DNA of 64,000 nt, from the NCBI GenBank assembly GCA_037974335.1, contig CM075761.1:13505543-13569542 (forward strand). The letters are read 5' to 3'. The stretch's first letter is position 1. Each line of letters begins with the position of its first letter. The stretch is from Prionace glauca (lineage: Eukaryota > Chordata > Chondrichthyes > Carcharhiniformes > Carcharhinidae). Made by a program: the position numbers and the translations under genes. The notes below the pieces were generated by a model. That model ran no database searches, was not told where the DNA came from, and saw only the letters and a program-made list of their open reading frames with translations. This document shows positions 20,515-31,700 of the stretch, piece by piece.

Positions 20515-20805
20515 TAGTTTGTTAGTTTCAGTTTATTTATTCGTCACACGTACACTTGCATTAACAATGCAGTGCAGTTACAGTGAAAATCCACTAGTGG
20601 CCGCAATCCAACGTCTGTTCGGGTACACTCAGGGAGAATTCGGCATGACCAATGCTACCTAACCTTTGGACTACGGGAGGAAAGCGGAGCGTGCAGAGGA
20701 AACTCATACGGACAGGGTTAGAACGTGCACTGCACAGGCAGTGAAGCAAACCGGAATCAAACCCGACTCCGGATTCAGAGGCCAACATTCACATCACTGC
20801 CAGAT
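20515..20805 (-). mobile_element. Old tRNA-derived SINE, near complete
   Basis: Complement of the variant 3' end (TTTATTTATTCGTCACACGT), body (GGACTACGGGAGGAAAGCGG) and head (GCAAACCGGAATCAAACCCG, CATCACTGCCAG). More diverged than the young copies. Confidence 0.65.
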
Positions 20806-21044
20806 ATCACCGGGATTTGGTGTAACTCTTGACAAGCGATGAACTGGAAGTGAAGCATCGGAGATAGATATTAAATTGCAAGCGCCTTTGGCTTGCAATT
20901 TAATGGGAGGCGTGTCTGACTCAACGAAGCCAACTGTGGTTGGAATTGGGGGGCGGGGGGTGGGAGCGGCTTCGGGGAGGCACCCCAAGTTTCAGAAGCC
21001 GTCCTTTTCCAGTTCCATTGCCTCTTTGAAGTATTGCAGCCAAT

Positions 21045-21370
21045 CCGATCCATATACAGTGCGGAAAGAAGTCCTTCGGCCCATCGAGTCTGCACCGAAC
21101 ACAAGCCCTACCCCAATATCCCTAAATATTATAGCCACTAATTCCTCTAAGCTCTGCTACTCTGGACACTAAGGGGCAATTTCTTAACATGACCAATCAA
21201 CTTAACCCGCACATCTTTGGATTGGGGGAGGAATCCGGAGTACCCGGGGGAAACCCACACATACACGAGGAGAATGTGCAAACTCCGCACAGACAGTGAC
21301 CCAAGCCAGGAATCGAACCCAGGACCCTGGAGCTGTGAAGCAGCAGTGCTAACCACTGTGCTACCTTGCC
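21045..21370 (-). mobile_element. tRNA-derived SINE
   Basis: CAGTGCGGAAAGAAGTCCTT, CTTCGGCCCATCGAGTCTGC, the complement of the body, and the head ending GCAGTGCTAACCACTGTGCT. 20806-21044 is unassigned, with a small hairpin at 20873-20904 (ATTAAATTGCAAGCGCC / GGCTTGCAATTTAAT). Confidence 0.85.
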
Positions 21371-21404
21371 GTATAACTTGCGGTATGCCAAATGTGTTAG
21401 CATA

Positions 21405-21960
21405 AACGTAAAGAGCATAAAAACTCTAAGCAGGAGTAGGCCATCTGGCCTCTCGAGCCTGCTCCACCAATTCATAAGATCATGGCTGAACTTCTTGTGG
21501 ACTCAGCTCCATTTACCCTCCCGCTCACCATAACCCTTAATTTCTTTACTGTTCAAAATGTTACCTATCTTTACCTTAAAACATTTAATGAGGTAGCCTC
21601 CACTGCTTCTCTGGGCAGGGAAGTCCACAGATTCACAACTCTTTGTGTGAAGAAGTTCCTCCTCAACTCAGTCTTATATCTGCTTCCCCTTATTATGCCC
21701 CCTAGTTCTAGTTTCACCCGCCAGTGGAAACAACTTCCCTGCCTCTATTTTATCTATTCCCTTCATAATCTTGTATGTTTCAATAAGATCTCTCCTCATT
21801 CTTTTGAATTCCAATGAGTATAGCCTCTGCCTACTCAGTCTCTTCTCCTAAGCCAACTCCGGAATAAACTGAGTGAATCTCCTCTGCACCCCCTCCAATG
21901 CCAGTATACCCTTTCTCAAGTAAGGAGAACAAAATAGTACACAGTACTCCACGTGTGGCC
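21405..21960 (-). mobile_element. Old CR1-A relative
   Basis: AGGAGTAGGCCATCTGGCCT and the complement of C-terminal codons ('RNEERSYRNIQDYEGNR', 'EELLHTKSCESVDFPAQRS'-like). Many frame breaks. Confidence 0.7.
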
Positions 21961-22058
21961 AAAACATTCAAAAATACATAAATAAGATTTCAAATTACCC
22001 CTTCCCGTTTCTGAGTATCATCCAATCATGAAGCCATTCGGTCCATTGTGTTAGCTCT

Positions 22059-22280
<222 letters not shown>

Positions 22281-22282
22281 TG

Positions 22283-22480
22283 AGTGTGGCGATTAGGCGA
22301 TTTCCACAGTAACATTGTCCCAGTATTAATATAAGCCTACTTGTGACGCTAGTAAATAAACTTTGACTTTTTGCCCGAGGGCAGTTGAGAGTCAACAATA
22401 TTGCTGCGTCTCTGGAGTCACATGTCGGGCAAACCAGGTAAGGAGGGCAAATATCCTTCCCTCAAGGGCATGAGTGAACT
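22283..22480. mobile_element. SINE tail (plus) followed by a second-family SINE fragment (minus)
   Basis: 22283-22365 is the variant SINE 3' end (CAGTAACATTGTCCCAGTAT, ACTTGTGACGCTAGTAAATA). 22370-22480 is the complement of the second SINE family (GGGCAGTTGAGAGTCAACAA, CTGGAGTCACATGTCGGGCA), matching 5890-6010. Confidence 0.6.
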
Positions 22481-22661
22481 TCACTGAACATTTATGTGAG
22501 GAAAACAAAGCAAACTCGCATGAACAGGGTAATTCCCTTCATCTGAACATGGGGTCACAGATTTTATTGTGTGATCACTTATTCTCCCTCATTGAAATGA
22601 ATAATTTTTACCCTCTTTTACTCATCAATAACCTGCAACAGCAACAGAATGAATCTTGCAT

Positions 22662-22925
22662 GTAATGAGTTTGCACATTCTCCTCGTGTCTGTGTGGGTT
22701 TCCTCCGGGTGCTCCGGTTTCCTCCCACATTCCAAAGATGTGCGGGTTGGGTTGATTGGCCATGCTAAGAAATTGCCCCTTCGTGTCCAGGGATGTGTAG
22801 GTTAGAGGGATTAGTGGGCATAATATGTAGGGATATGGGGATAGGTCCTGGGTGGGATTGTGTTCGGTGTAGACTCGATGGGCCGAAGTGTCTCTTTCTG
22901 CACTGTAGGGTTCTATGATTCTAAG
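22662..22925 (+). mobile_element. tRNA-derived SINE lacking its head
   Basis: GAGTTTGCACATTCTCCTCG, CCAAAGATGTGCGGGTTGGG, GACTCGATGGGCCGAAGTGT, GGGTTCTATGATTCTA. 22926-23354 has no supported gene and only a short SINE-like scrap at 23308-23350. Confidence 0.85.
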
Positions 22926-23354
22926 GCAATCATTCTTTGGACAACTTTACGTGTTTTTTTCTACATATTACGGAAAGAGTTTGTTTCGGTAGGGTTAATG
23001 GCCGCAGGTTGACCTGAGCTCAAGGGAGTTTTATCCCTTTCAGACACAATGGAAATTATGACGGGTTGTGCAATGGAAAGTATGACGAAGGTCTGGTGCG
23101 GTGAGCTGGTGAATTCCACATTCACGTGACACAGTGCGGTCATCGACTGTGCGTCACAGCGATGAACAGGCAGCATGTCTTCAGGGAGTGTTACAGTACA
23201 GTCATTGTGTGGTGAAATGTTTTCTGTTTCAGCTACATTTCAATTCATTCGCGGGATGTGAACTTCCTTGGCAAGGACAGAGTACATTGTTCTTTCAACA
23301 ATGATGATGTCCAAAGATACGCGGGTTAGGTGGATTGGCCGTGCAAAATTGTTG

Positions 23355-23675
23355 GACTTTGAACATAGAATCCTACAGTGCAGGAGCAGGCCCTTCGAAT
23401 CTGAACCAACCACAACCCCACCCAGGCCCTACCCACATACATTTACCCACTAATCCCTCTAACCTAAGCATCCCAGGACACTGACGGGCAACTTTAGCAT
23501 GGCAAGTCAACCTAACCTGCACGTCTTTGGGCGGTAACCGGAACACGCGAAGGAAACCCACGCAGACACGAGGAGAACGTGCAAACTCCACACAGACAGT
23601 GACCCAAGCCGGGAATTGAACCCAGGACGCTGGAGCTGTGAAGCAGTAGTGTTAACCACTGTGCCACTGTGTCAC
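23355..23675 (-). mobile_element. tRNA-derived SINE
   Basis: ACATAGAATCCTACAGTGCA, the complement of the body, and the head complement ATTGAACCCAGGACGCTGGA with GTTAACCACTGTGCCACTGT. Abuts the tandem array at 23680. Confidence 0.85.
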
Positions 23676-23679
23676 CCGG

Positions 23680-24612
23680 TAGATTGACCTTCCTAAATTG
23701 TCCCTTAGTGTCCAAAGATGTGCATCTTAGGGTGGATTGGCCATGCTAAATTGTCCCTTAGTGTCCAAAGATGTGTAGGTTAGGGTGGATTGGCCGTGAT
23801 ATATTGCCCTTTAGTGTCCAAAGATGTGCAGGTTAGGTGGATTGGCCATGCTAAATTGTGCCTTAGTGTCCAAAGATGTGCAGGTTAGGTGGATTGGCCT
23901 TGCTAAATTATCCCTTAGTGTCCAAAGATGTGTAGGTTAGGGTGGATTGACCATGCTAAATTGTGCCTTAGTGTCAAAAGATGTGCAGGTTAGGCGGATT
24001 GGCCATGCTAAATTGTCCCTTAGTGTCCAAAGATGTGTAGGTTAGGGTGGATTGGCCATTCTAAATTGACCCTTAGTGTCCAAAGATGTGCAGGTTAGTT
24101 TTAGAAGTTTAGAAGTTTTAGAACCCTACAGTGCAGAAACAGGCCCTTCGGCCCATCGAGTCTGCACCGAACACAATCCCACCCAGTCCCTATCCCCATA
24201 TCCCTGCTAATCCCTTTAACCTACACATCCCAGGATGCTAAGGGGCAATTTTAGCATAGCCAATGAACCTAACCCGCACATCTTTGGACTGTGGGAGGAA
24301 ACCGGAGCACCCGGAGAAAACCCACGCAGACACGAGGAGAATGTGCAAACTCCACACAGGCAGTGACCCGAGCCGGGAATCGAACCCAGGACCCTGGAGC
24401 TGTGAAGCAGCAGTGCTAACCACTGTGCTACCGTGCCGCCCTAGTTAGGTGGATTGGCCGTGCTAAATTGTCCTTTAGTGTCCAAAGATGTGCAGGTTAG
24501 GTGGATTTGCCATGCTAAATTGTCCCTTAGTGTCCAAAGATGTGCAGGTTAGGTGGATTGGCCATGTTAAATTGCCTCTTCGTGCCGAACGATGTATAGG
24601 TTAGGTGGATTG
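23680..24612 (+). repeat. SINE-derived tandem array, about 11 units of ~54 bp
   Basis: The unit is GGTGGATTGGCCATGCTAAA, TTGTCCCTTAGTGTCCAAAG, ATGTGCAGGTTAGG. The same words form the 3' body of the single-copy SINE. Units differ by an extra G and by CATGCT/CGTGCT. Interrupted by a SINE at 24104-24443. Confidence 0.9.
24104..24443 (-). mobile_element. tRNA-derived SINE nested inside the tandem array
   Basis: Complete from tail (TTTTAGAACCCTACAGTGCA) to head (GTGCTACCGTGCCGCCCTAG). Array units flank it on both sides, so it inserted after the expansion. Almost identical to the copy at 60326-60676. Confidence 0.9.
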
Positions 24613-24699
24613 GTCGTGGTAAATCTGTGCTGTTATGGAGATAAGGCGGGGTGATGTGGACCTGGGTAAATTAGTGCTTACTTCTGCAGTGTACGCATT

Positions 24700-25735
24700 A
24701 GAACATAGAACATAGAACATTACAGCACAAACAGGCCCTTCGGCCCTCGAGTTGCGCCGATCGCATCAACCCCACCAATCTATAGACCTATCTATAACCC
24801 CCAATCCCATTAAACCCCATATACTCATCCAGAAGTCTTTTAAAAGACCCCAGCGAGTTCGCCTCCACCACCGACGACGGCAGCCGATTCCATTCACTCA
24901 CCACCCTCTGAGTGAAAAACTTACCCCTAACATCACCTCTGTACTTCCCTCCCCGCACCTTAAATCTGTGTCCTCTCGTAGCGACCATTTCAACCCGGGG
25001 AAATAGCCTCTGAGAATCCACCCTATCTATTCCTCTCAACATTTTATAAACTTCTATCAGGTCGCCTCTCAACCTTCGCCTCTCCAGGGAAAAGAGTCCC
25101 AGCTCCCTCAACCTATCTTCATAAGGCATGCCTCCCAGTCCAGGCAACATCCTTGTAAATCTCCTCTGCACCCTTTCAATAGCTTCTACGTCTTTCCTAT
25201 AGTGAGGCGACCAGAACTGCGCACAGTACTCCAAATGAGGCCTGACGAGGGTCCTGTAAAGTTGCAGCATTACCTCCCGACTCCTAAACTCAATCCCTCG
25301 ATTAATGAAGGCCAGTACACCATACGCCTTCTTGACCACCTCCTCCACCTGCGAGGCCGATTTAAGAGTCCTGTGAACCCGGACCCCGAGATCCTTCTGC
25401 TCTTCAACGCTACTAAGACTCCTGCCCTTGATAGTGTAGTCATTCATCCCGTTGGTTCTGCCGAAATGGACGACTACACATTTATCCGCGTTGAAGTCCA
25501 TCTGCCACTTCTCCGCCCATTCCTGCATCCTATCTATGTCCTGCTGCAACTTTTGACATCATTCCAGACCATCCACAACACCACCGACCTTCGTGTCATC
25601 AGCGAACTTGCTAACCCATCCCTCCACTTCCTCATCCAGCTCATTTATGAAAATGACAAACAGCAAGGGTCCCAGAACAGATCCCTGGGGCACCCCACTG
25701 GTGACTGACCTCCATTCCGAAAAACACGAACACCA
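24700..25735 (-). mobile_element. CR1-B LINE, about 1 kb with an open RT fragment
   Basis: The minus strand is open for about 253 codons: WAEKWQMDFNADKCVVVHFG, DLGVRVHRTLKSASQVEEVV, YGVLAFINRGIEFRS, FTQRVVSEWNRLPSS, GGYR stop. Further upstream an additional frame encodes '[40 protein letters not shown]', so one frame break near 25550 separates it from the catalytic FADD. 5'-truncated at about 25735. Confidence 0.92.
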
Positions 25736-25884
25736 AAATGATGAAGTGTCCCTCGAATCTGCGGAACATTCTGATTTGGAACCAAACCACCAACTATTCC
25801 GTCACGGTCCCGATTACAAATCTGGCAACTTTCCTCTAAAATGAACTGTGAGCGAAAATAGGGGTTAAAGCGGGTGGGTCATCA

Positions 25885-27472
25885 TAAAATCATCAAATCC
25901 TACAGTGCAGAAGGATGCCATTCGGCCTATCGAGTCAGCACCCATCATAATTCCATGCAGGCCGTAATCCCCATTAATTTACCCTAGCTCGTTCCTCTGA
26001 CACGAAAGGGCAATTTAGCATGGCCAATCCAACAAACCCACACATCTTTGAACACGAAGGGACAATTTAGCATGGCCGATCGACGTAACCCACACGCCAT
26101 TGGTCACTAAGGGGCAATTTATCATGACCAATCCGCCTAACCCGCATATCTTTGGACACTAAGGGGCAATTTAGCATGGCCAATCCACCTAACCTGCACA
26201 TCTTTGGACACTAAGGGGCAATTTAGCACGGCCAATCCCCCCTAACCTCCACATCTTTGGACACTAAGGGACAATTTAGCTCGGCCAATCCACCCTAACC
26301 TACACATCTTTGGACACTAAGGGGCAATTTAGCATGGCCAATCCACCTAACCTGCACATCTTTGGACACTAAGGGGCAATTTAGCACGGCCAATCCACCT
26401 AACCCGCACATCTTTGGATACTAAGGGGCAATTTAGCACAGCCAATCCACCTAACCCACACATCTTTGGATACTAAGGGACAATTTAGCATGGCCAATCC
26501 ACTTAACCTATACATCTTTGGACACTAAAGGACAAATTAGCATGGCCAATCCACCTAACCTGCACATCTTTGGACACTAAGGGACAATTTAGCATGGCCA
26601 ATCCACCCTAAAATGCACATCTTTGGATACAAGGGGCAATTTAGCACGGCCAATCCACCCTAACCCACAGATCTTTGGATACTAAGGGACAATTTAGCAT
26701 GGCCAATCCACTTAACCTATACATCTTTGGACACTAAAGGACAAATTAGCATGGCCAATCCACCTAACCTGCACATCTTTGGACACTAAGGGACAATTTA
26801 GCATGGCCAATCCACCCTAAAATGCACATGTTTGGATACAAGGGGCAATTTAGCATGTCCAATCCACCTACGCTCATAGGGACACTAAGGGATAAATCCA
26901 CATTTCAGGGGTTCCTATGATCCTATCCTATGAATTTAGCGTTACTAATCTATCATTCCAGCACATCGTTGGACACAAAAGGTCAATCCACCCTAACCTG
27001 CACATCTTTGGACACTAAGGGACAATTTAGCACGGCCAATCCACCCTAACCTACACATCTTTGGACACTAAGGGACAATTTAGCACGGCCAATCCACCCT
27101 AACCTACACATCTTTGGACACTAAGGGACAATTTAGCACGGCCAATCCACCCTAACCTACACATCTTTGGACACTAAGGGACAATTAAGCACGGCCAATC
27201 CACCCTAACCTACACATCTTTGGACACTAAGGGACAATTAAGCATGGCTAATCAGGCTAAACGATGCCTTTTTGGACAGGAAGGGACAATTTAGAAGGGA
27301 CAGACTGCACATTTTCAGTCTGTGGGAGGAAAGCGGAGCACCCAGAAGAAACCTGCGCAGAAATGAGGAGAACATGTAAACCCCACGCAGACAGTCACCC
27401 AAGGCAGGAATCGAAGCCAGGCCCCAGGCGCTGTGAGGCAGCATTGCTAACAGTTGTGCCATCATGCCGTGA
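25885..27472 (-). mobile_element. Single SINE with a giant internal array
   Basis: The SINE tail complement is at 25885-26010 (TCAAATCCTACAGTGCAGAA, ATTCGGCCTATCGAGTCAGC). The head complement is at 27290-27472 (CAGTCTGTGGGAGGAAAGCG, AGGCAGCATTGCTAACAGTT). Between them lie about 23 repeats of the body unit. Tail, array and head share one orientation, so the array is an expansion within one element. Confidence 0.85.
26010..27285 (-). repeat. SINE-derived tandem array, about 23 units of ~54 bp
   Basis: Unit (plus strand): CACATCTTTGGACACTAAGG, GGCAATTTAGCATGGCCAAT, CCACCTAACCTG. Higher-order duplication is visible: a run of several units beginning at about 26460 recurs at about 26690 (CTTAACCTATACATCTTTGG, then CCTAAAATGCACAT). 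The last five units are almost identical to each other. Confidence 0.95.
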
Positions 27473-27655
27473 TGTAATTGTGTTCAATCTAATTCATTCT
27501 GTAAAAAGCTTACACATGATTCCTGATGCAAACTGCCTCATACAGAGAAGTGAAAATATTCTATGAATTATATGTGACTCGATTCGAATTATGTTGGAAA
27601 TCTCAGTGATTTGCTGCTTGAGTTTGTTTGTGCTGTAATGTTCTATGTTCTAGAA

Positions 27656-28213
27656 TGTGCAGACTGCAGTTCCTCTGAGCTGCAAATGAAATGAGGTGTC
27701 TGTTGTGAACGGGGGCGGGGGGTGCGGGTAATGGAGGGGGCGTTCTGCTGATTGTACTCAACCCTAGTAATACTTCCAAATGGAGACTAACTGTCTTCTG
27801 AATAGCTTCCTGTGGTATGGCTTAATTGTAAACTCGTAGGTTCCTTGTTCAGCTATATCTATCTTGGATGCCCAACCTTCTTCTGCCTGCGGTTTAACAT
27901 TGTGTCTCAGCTCCTGACCTCTGGAGGCAGCTGTGTAGGTGTAACACCTCAACGGCTGTAGTCTCGGAAAACTTTCTGTCTCAAGTGATTTCTGCTTTGC
28001 ACACTGCCTGAAAGGGCTGTGAGCCCTTAAGGTCATACCATGCAAGTGTGACCACAGCCAAGGCCTCTCTGTCTTTCTCTATCTGCTGCCCCGCTCTCTG
28101 CTGCAAAATCTTATGACTCGTTTCCTTGACTTTAAAGGTCATAGCTTATTTTTGCAGAGCATTTCAATCACTCTGGCAGGAGCACCCCCTCTGTCCACCT
28201 GCGAACCTGATGT
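27656..28213. other. No recognised gene
   Basis: A CR1-B tail scrap ends at about 27655. After it come a G-rich patch (27708-27745) and mixed sequence with a minus-strand open frame of about 93 codons that resembles no family I know. I treat it as unassigned. Confidence 0.3.
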
Positions 28214-28219
28214 GGCACT

Positions 28220-28650
28220 AGTTCCTTCTACCAGGAGAGATTGAGAGATTTGGGGTTGTTTTCGCTGGAAAGAAGGCGGCTAAGAGGGGATCTCATTGAA
28301 ACATATAAGATGATTAGAGGTTTAGACAGGGTAGATAGTGATAGCCTTTTTCCTAGGATGGAGAAAGCTAGCACGAGGGGGCACGATTTTAAATTAAGGG
28401 GGGGTAGTTATAGGACAGATGTCAGGGGTAGGTTCTTTACCCAGAGGGTGGTGAGGGACTGGAATGCTCTGCCAGCTGCAGTTGTAAATGCGCCTAGTTT
28501 GGGGGCGTTTAAGAGATCTGTGGATAGGTTTATGGATGAAAAGGGATTGGTTTAGGCTAGTGGGTCATTGTTTTGTAACTGGTCGGCGCAACATCGTGGG
28601 CCGAAGGGCCTGTTCTGCGCTGTAATGTTCTATGTTCTATGTTCTATGTT
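28220..28650 (+). mobile_element. CR1-C LINE, 3' end
   Basis: RDLGLFSLERRRLRGDLIET, YKMIRGLDRVDSDSLFPRME, STRGHDFKLRGGSYRTDVRG, FFTQRVVRDWNALPAAVVNA, then UTR GGCGCAACATCGTGGGCCGA and TTCTATG repeats. The coding end is intact. Confidence 0.92.
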
Positions 28651-29270
28651 CACCTTTAGCTGAATGGATCCAGCCCTGATTCCCCCAGCTCTGCTTCTCC
28701 TCATTCTTTTCAACCTTCCCTGGCGGAATAATTGCTACAGAGTCTTGTAGAGAAACTAAAACACTAAATTTGTTTTTTTTTAAATATTCTCATTGGATCA
28801 ACTGTCTAATGAGTTTCCCAAAAATGAAAGATTGGATCCATCAGCAGTTTCTAAGTATTTTTGTTGTGTTAGGGCGGTGCATGTTAGGGCCTGTTCTGCG
28901 CTGTAATGTTCTATGTTCTATGTTGACGCATTGCAGTAAGTATCACGGAAAACCGTGTTCTAAACTATATCCTAATGAGGATTTTTTTTTTCACTGAAGC
29001 GGCTGATCCCAACGGGATGTATAACTCGAACAACTGAAAAAATGTTCCTCCAATATTCATGACTTTAAACTACTAACTCGTTTCTTGTTTCATAACAGAG
29101 TGAATAGCTCCTACTCAAAATACTATTTACACAATATATTTTGATCTTTAACATCTGAATTTTGAGCCTAAGTGTTCCATCCACAGTTTGACCCCCTATT
29201 TTCCAGTAACAACATTAAATTCATTGGTCCTCCTTCTGCCAATTACCGTTGACTTTTATTTCATTGACAA
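28651..29270. other. Mostly unassigned
   Basis: Contains a CR1-C tail scrap at about 28873-28925 (GGGCCTGTTCTGCGCTGTAA) and A+T-rich sequence. No gene is supported. Confidence 0.3.
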
Positions 29271-29274
29271 GTTC

Positions 29275-30110
29275 CTGGGCGGCACGGTGACACAGTGGAT
29301 AGCACCGCTGCCTCACAGCCCCAGGGACCGGGTTATGAGTGACTGAACATCTATAGGTCTCTTGGGTAGAACCCGAAGATTGATCATCCTCGAGGGGCAG
29401 AAAATTGTTCTCCTCTCTTTCTGACCATTTCTTTACAAAGAACAAAACAACAGAATAGCCCAGGAAACAGGGCCTTCGGCCCAACGAGCCCGCGCCGTCA
29501 TCTTAACAATGTGCTTTTCCTCCTCTACCCTTGACCCATGTCTATGCTTATGGCACCCCCATTGGAAACCAGGTTGAGGGGAGGATAGTTTAGGGACAAT
29601 TTTTTCCACCAATCAGCACATCTTTGGGGTGTGGGAGGGAACCGGAACACCCGGAGGAAACCCATGCAACCACAGGGAGAATGTGCAAACTCCCACAGAC
29701 ACAGGCCCAAATCCATGTATCTGCACAGCAAACAGTGATAGTCACTGAGCTGTTGTGTTGTCCATCAGCTGGTCCAGTATTAAGCGTACGCTAACGACGT
29801 GAAGTACTAGGCCACTCTCGAAACATCCAAGAGCAGCCCACGCACGACCCACCGCGTGTATGCCCCTCGTTTGAGAACAATTCCCAGCTCGGGTCTGTTT
29901 GAAGTCTGCACATTCTCTTCGTGTCTGCGTGGGTTCCCTCCAGCTTTCTCCCAAACTCTGAATGGCATGCTGGTTAGGTGCATTGGCCAGGCTAAAGCTT
30001 CCCGCAAGTGTATCCGATCAGTCGCCAGAGTGTAGCAATGAGAGGATTTTCACAGTTGCTCCGTTACAGTGCAATGTGGCCCCACTTGTAACACGAGTAA
30101 ATCCAGTTAA
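29275..30110 (+). mobile_element. tRNA-derived SINE split by a CR1-D tail
   Basis: Head at 29275-29330 (GGGCGGCACGGTGACACAGT, CCCAGGGACCGGG). Body and variant tail at 29870-30110 (TGCACATTCTCTTCGTGTCT, GATTTTCACAGTTGCTCCGT, ACTTGTAACACGAGTAAATC). The CR1-D copy 29437-29870 lies between; 29331-29436 is unassigned. Confidence 0.55.
29437..29870 (-). mobile_element. CR1-D 3' UTR copy
   Basis: ACAAAGAACAAAACAACAGA, GGAAACAGGGCCTTCGGCCC, GGGAACCGGAACACCCGGAG, then the deeper UTR TAGTCACTGAGCTGTTGTGT and ACGACGTGAAGTACTAGGCC. Confidence 0.8.
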
Positions 30111-30117
30111 AAAGATT

Positions 30118-30475
30118 AGAACATAGAACATAGAACATTACAGCACAAACAGGCCCTTCGGCCCTCGAGTTGCGCCGATCGCATCAACCCCACCAATCTA
30201 TAGACCTATCTATAACCCCCAATCCCATTAAACCCCATATACTCATCCAGAAGTCTTTTAAAAGACCCCAGCGAGTTCGCCTCCACCACTGAAGGCAGCC
30301 GATTCCACTCACTCACCACCCTCTGAGTGAAAAACTGACCCCTAACATCACCTCTGTACTTCCCTCCCCGCACCTTAAATCTGTGTCCTCTCGTAGCGAC
30401 CATTTCAACCCGGGGAAATAGCCTCTGAGAGTCCACCCTATCTATTCCTCTCAACATTTTATAAAATTCTTTCCA
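30118..30475 (-). mobile_element. CR1-B LINE, 3' end
   Basis: AACATAGAACATAGAACATT and minus-strand MLRGIDRVDSQRLFPRVEMV, FTQRVVSEWNRLPSVVEANS, YMGFNGIGGYR. A one-codon loss in the SSVV stretch. Confidence 0.9.
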
Positions 30476-31275
30476 TCTCCTCTTTCTGCGTCCCACGTAA
30501 TTTTATACAGCTCAAACAAGCCACCCCTTCCCATCTTTTCAGTCTCTATCGCCTCCCCATCCTGATCTATTCCGACCCAAGATTCTAAATTTGCATATAT
30601 CTTACTTTATACACGGTATGAGTAAGGAACAGGAATTTGGGGAAAGCCAGAGTAATCAGTTCCAAACCGATGTTCACAGGTTGTGAATGAGCTGATATGG
30701 GGAACAGAGTAGAGTCAATCCTCTTTGCACCTGTTCTTCTCCCTGCAGAAGGAAGACGGGATTCTGATCCTCGTGAATCAGGAATGTCAACTGACCATCA
30801 TACAGTCGACAGCAAGTGCCACCACTGAGCACGTGGTCTTGGATAGTAGAGAACAAGTAACCAGGCAACTGCTATTTAAAATAGATTTGTTTGTCAGTAT
30901 AAAGGAAGTTTTTTTCACACAGTAAAGGGTGTGCTGGCTTTCTAGAAGCAAATGATAAATAAACATTATTACTCTCCTTATATGAACATAGCCTATATTA
31001 AGGTAAAATACATAGATTAGCTTAAATACAGCAAATCACGTCCTTTTTTTTTAGTTTTGAGTTCAGAGCCTTGTCTGTTTCTGTGTTCTGTCACCATTTG
31101 GCATTTCTGTAAAAAGAAGACCAATTCATATTCGTAGAAAAGGGCAAAATATCGAGAGTTACATTGCATTGGTTGAAGAGGATCTGTCAAAAGAGGCAAG
31201 AGGAATTAATAAAAATGGCGATCGAGGTGTCTGGGACAGGATCTGTAAATTAGAACGCTGTAAATTTAAATGCCA
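30476..31275 (+). other. Non-repetitive stretch with one possible exon
   Basis: A strong polypyrimidine/AG acceptor (TTCTTCTCCCTGCAG, ending at 30748) precedes about 26 open codons that read, after two bases, GRRDSDPRESGMSTDHHTVD then SKCHH and a stop. Composition resembles a short cytoplasmic tail, but there is no homology I recognise and the other frame is open too. The rest is A+T-rich with nothing assigned. Confidence 0.2.
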
Positions 31276-31700
31276 ATGTCCAACCATGTTAGGTGGTTTG
31301 ACTATGCTAAATTGCCCCTTGTTGTCTAAAGATGTGAATTACGCCGAACTGGTCATGCAAAATTGTCCCTTAGTGGCCAAATATCTGCTGGTTGTCTGAT
31401 TGGCCATGCTAACGTGTCCCTTAGAGTCCAAAGGTGTGTGGGTTACATGGATTGGCCATGTTAAATTGTCCCTAACTATCCAAAGATGTACAGGATGCCG
31501 GATTGATCATGCTAAATTGCGCCTGAGTGGATGAAGATGTGCAGGTTGGGTAGATTGACCGTGCTAAATGGCCTCTTAGTGTCAGGGGAATTAGCAGGCT
31601 AAATATATGGAGTTACAACGATAGTGCCTGGGTGTGTTTGCTGGCGGTGCAGGCTCTATGGGCTGAATGGCCTTCCTTCTGCTCTATAGGAGTTTTATGG
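31276..31700 (+). mobile_element. Old SINE with about six diverged internal units
   Basis: Six decayed copies of the ~54-bp unit (GATTGGCCATGCTAACGTGT, GGATTGGCCATGTTAAATTG and others). Then the SINE tail: GCAGGCTCTATGGGCTGAAT and GGAGTTTTATGG. The array is older than those at 26010 and 36780. Confidence 0.75.

Noticed and set aside
24752-25006. Recurring open frame MRRSHQPHQSIDLSITPNPI (also at 16237, 45516 and 61375)
   Set aside because: Antisense of the CR1-B 3' coding end and UTR, kept open only by shared LINE sequence.
26010-27285. CRISPR-like array
   Set aside because: Units are contiguous without spacers and derive from a SINE in a vertebrate genome.
27764-28045. 93-codon minus-strand frame as a host exon
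   Set aside because: No family resemblance, no convincing splice sites, and no matching neighbour.
29560-29580. Retrovirus or LTR element anywhere in the window
   Set aside because: I saw no LTR pairs, gag, protease, integrase or envelope motifs. All reverse-transcriptase pieces have the CR1/L2 pattern with LINE-type 3' tails.
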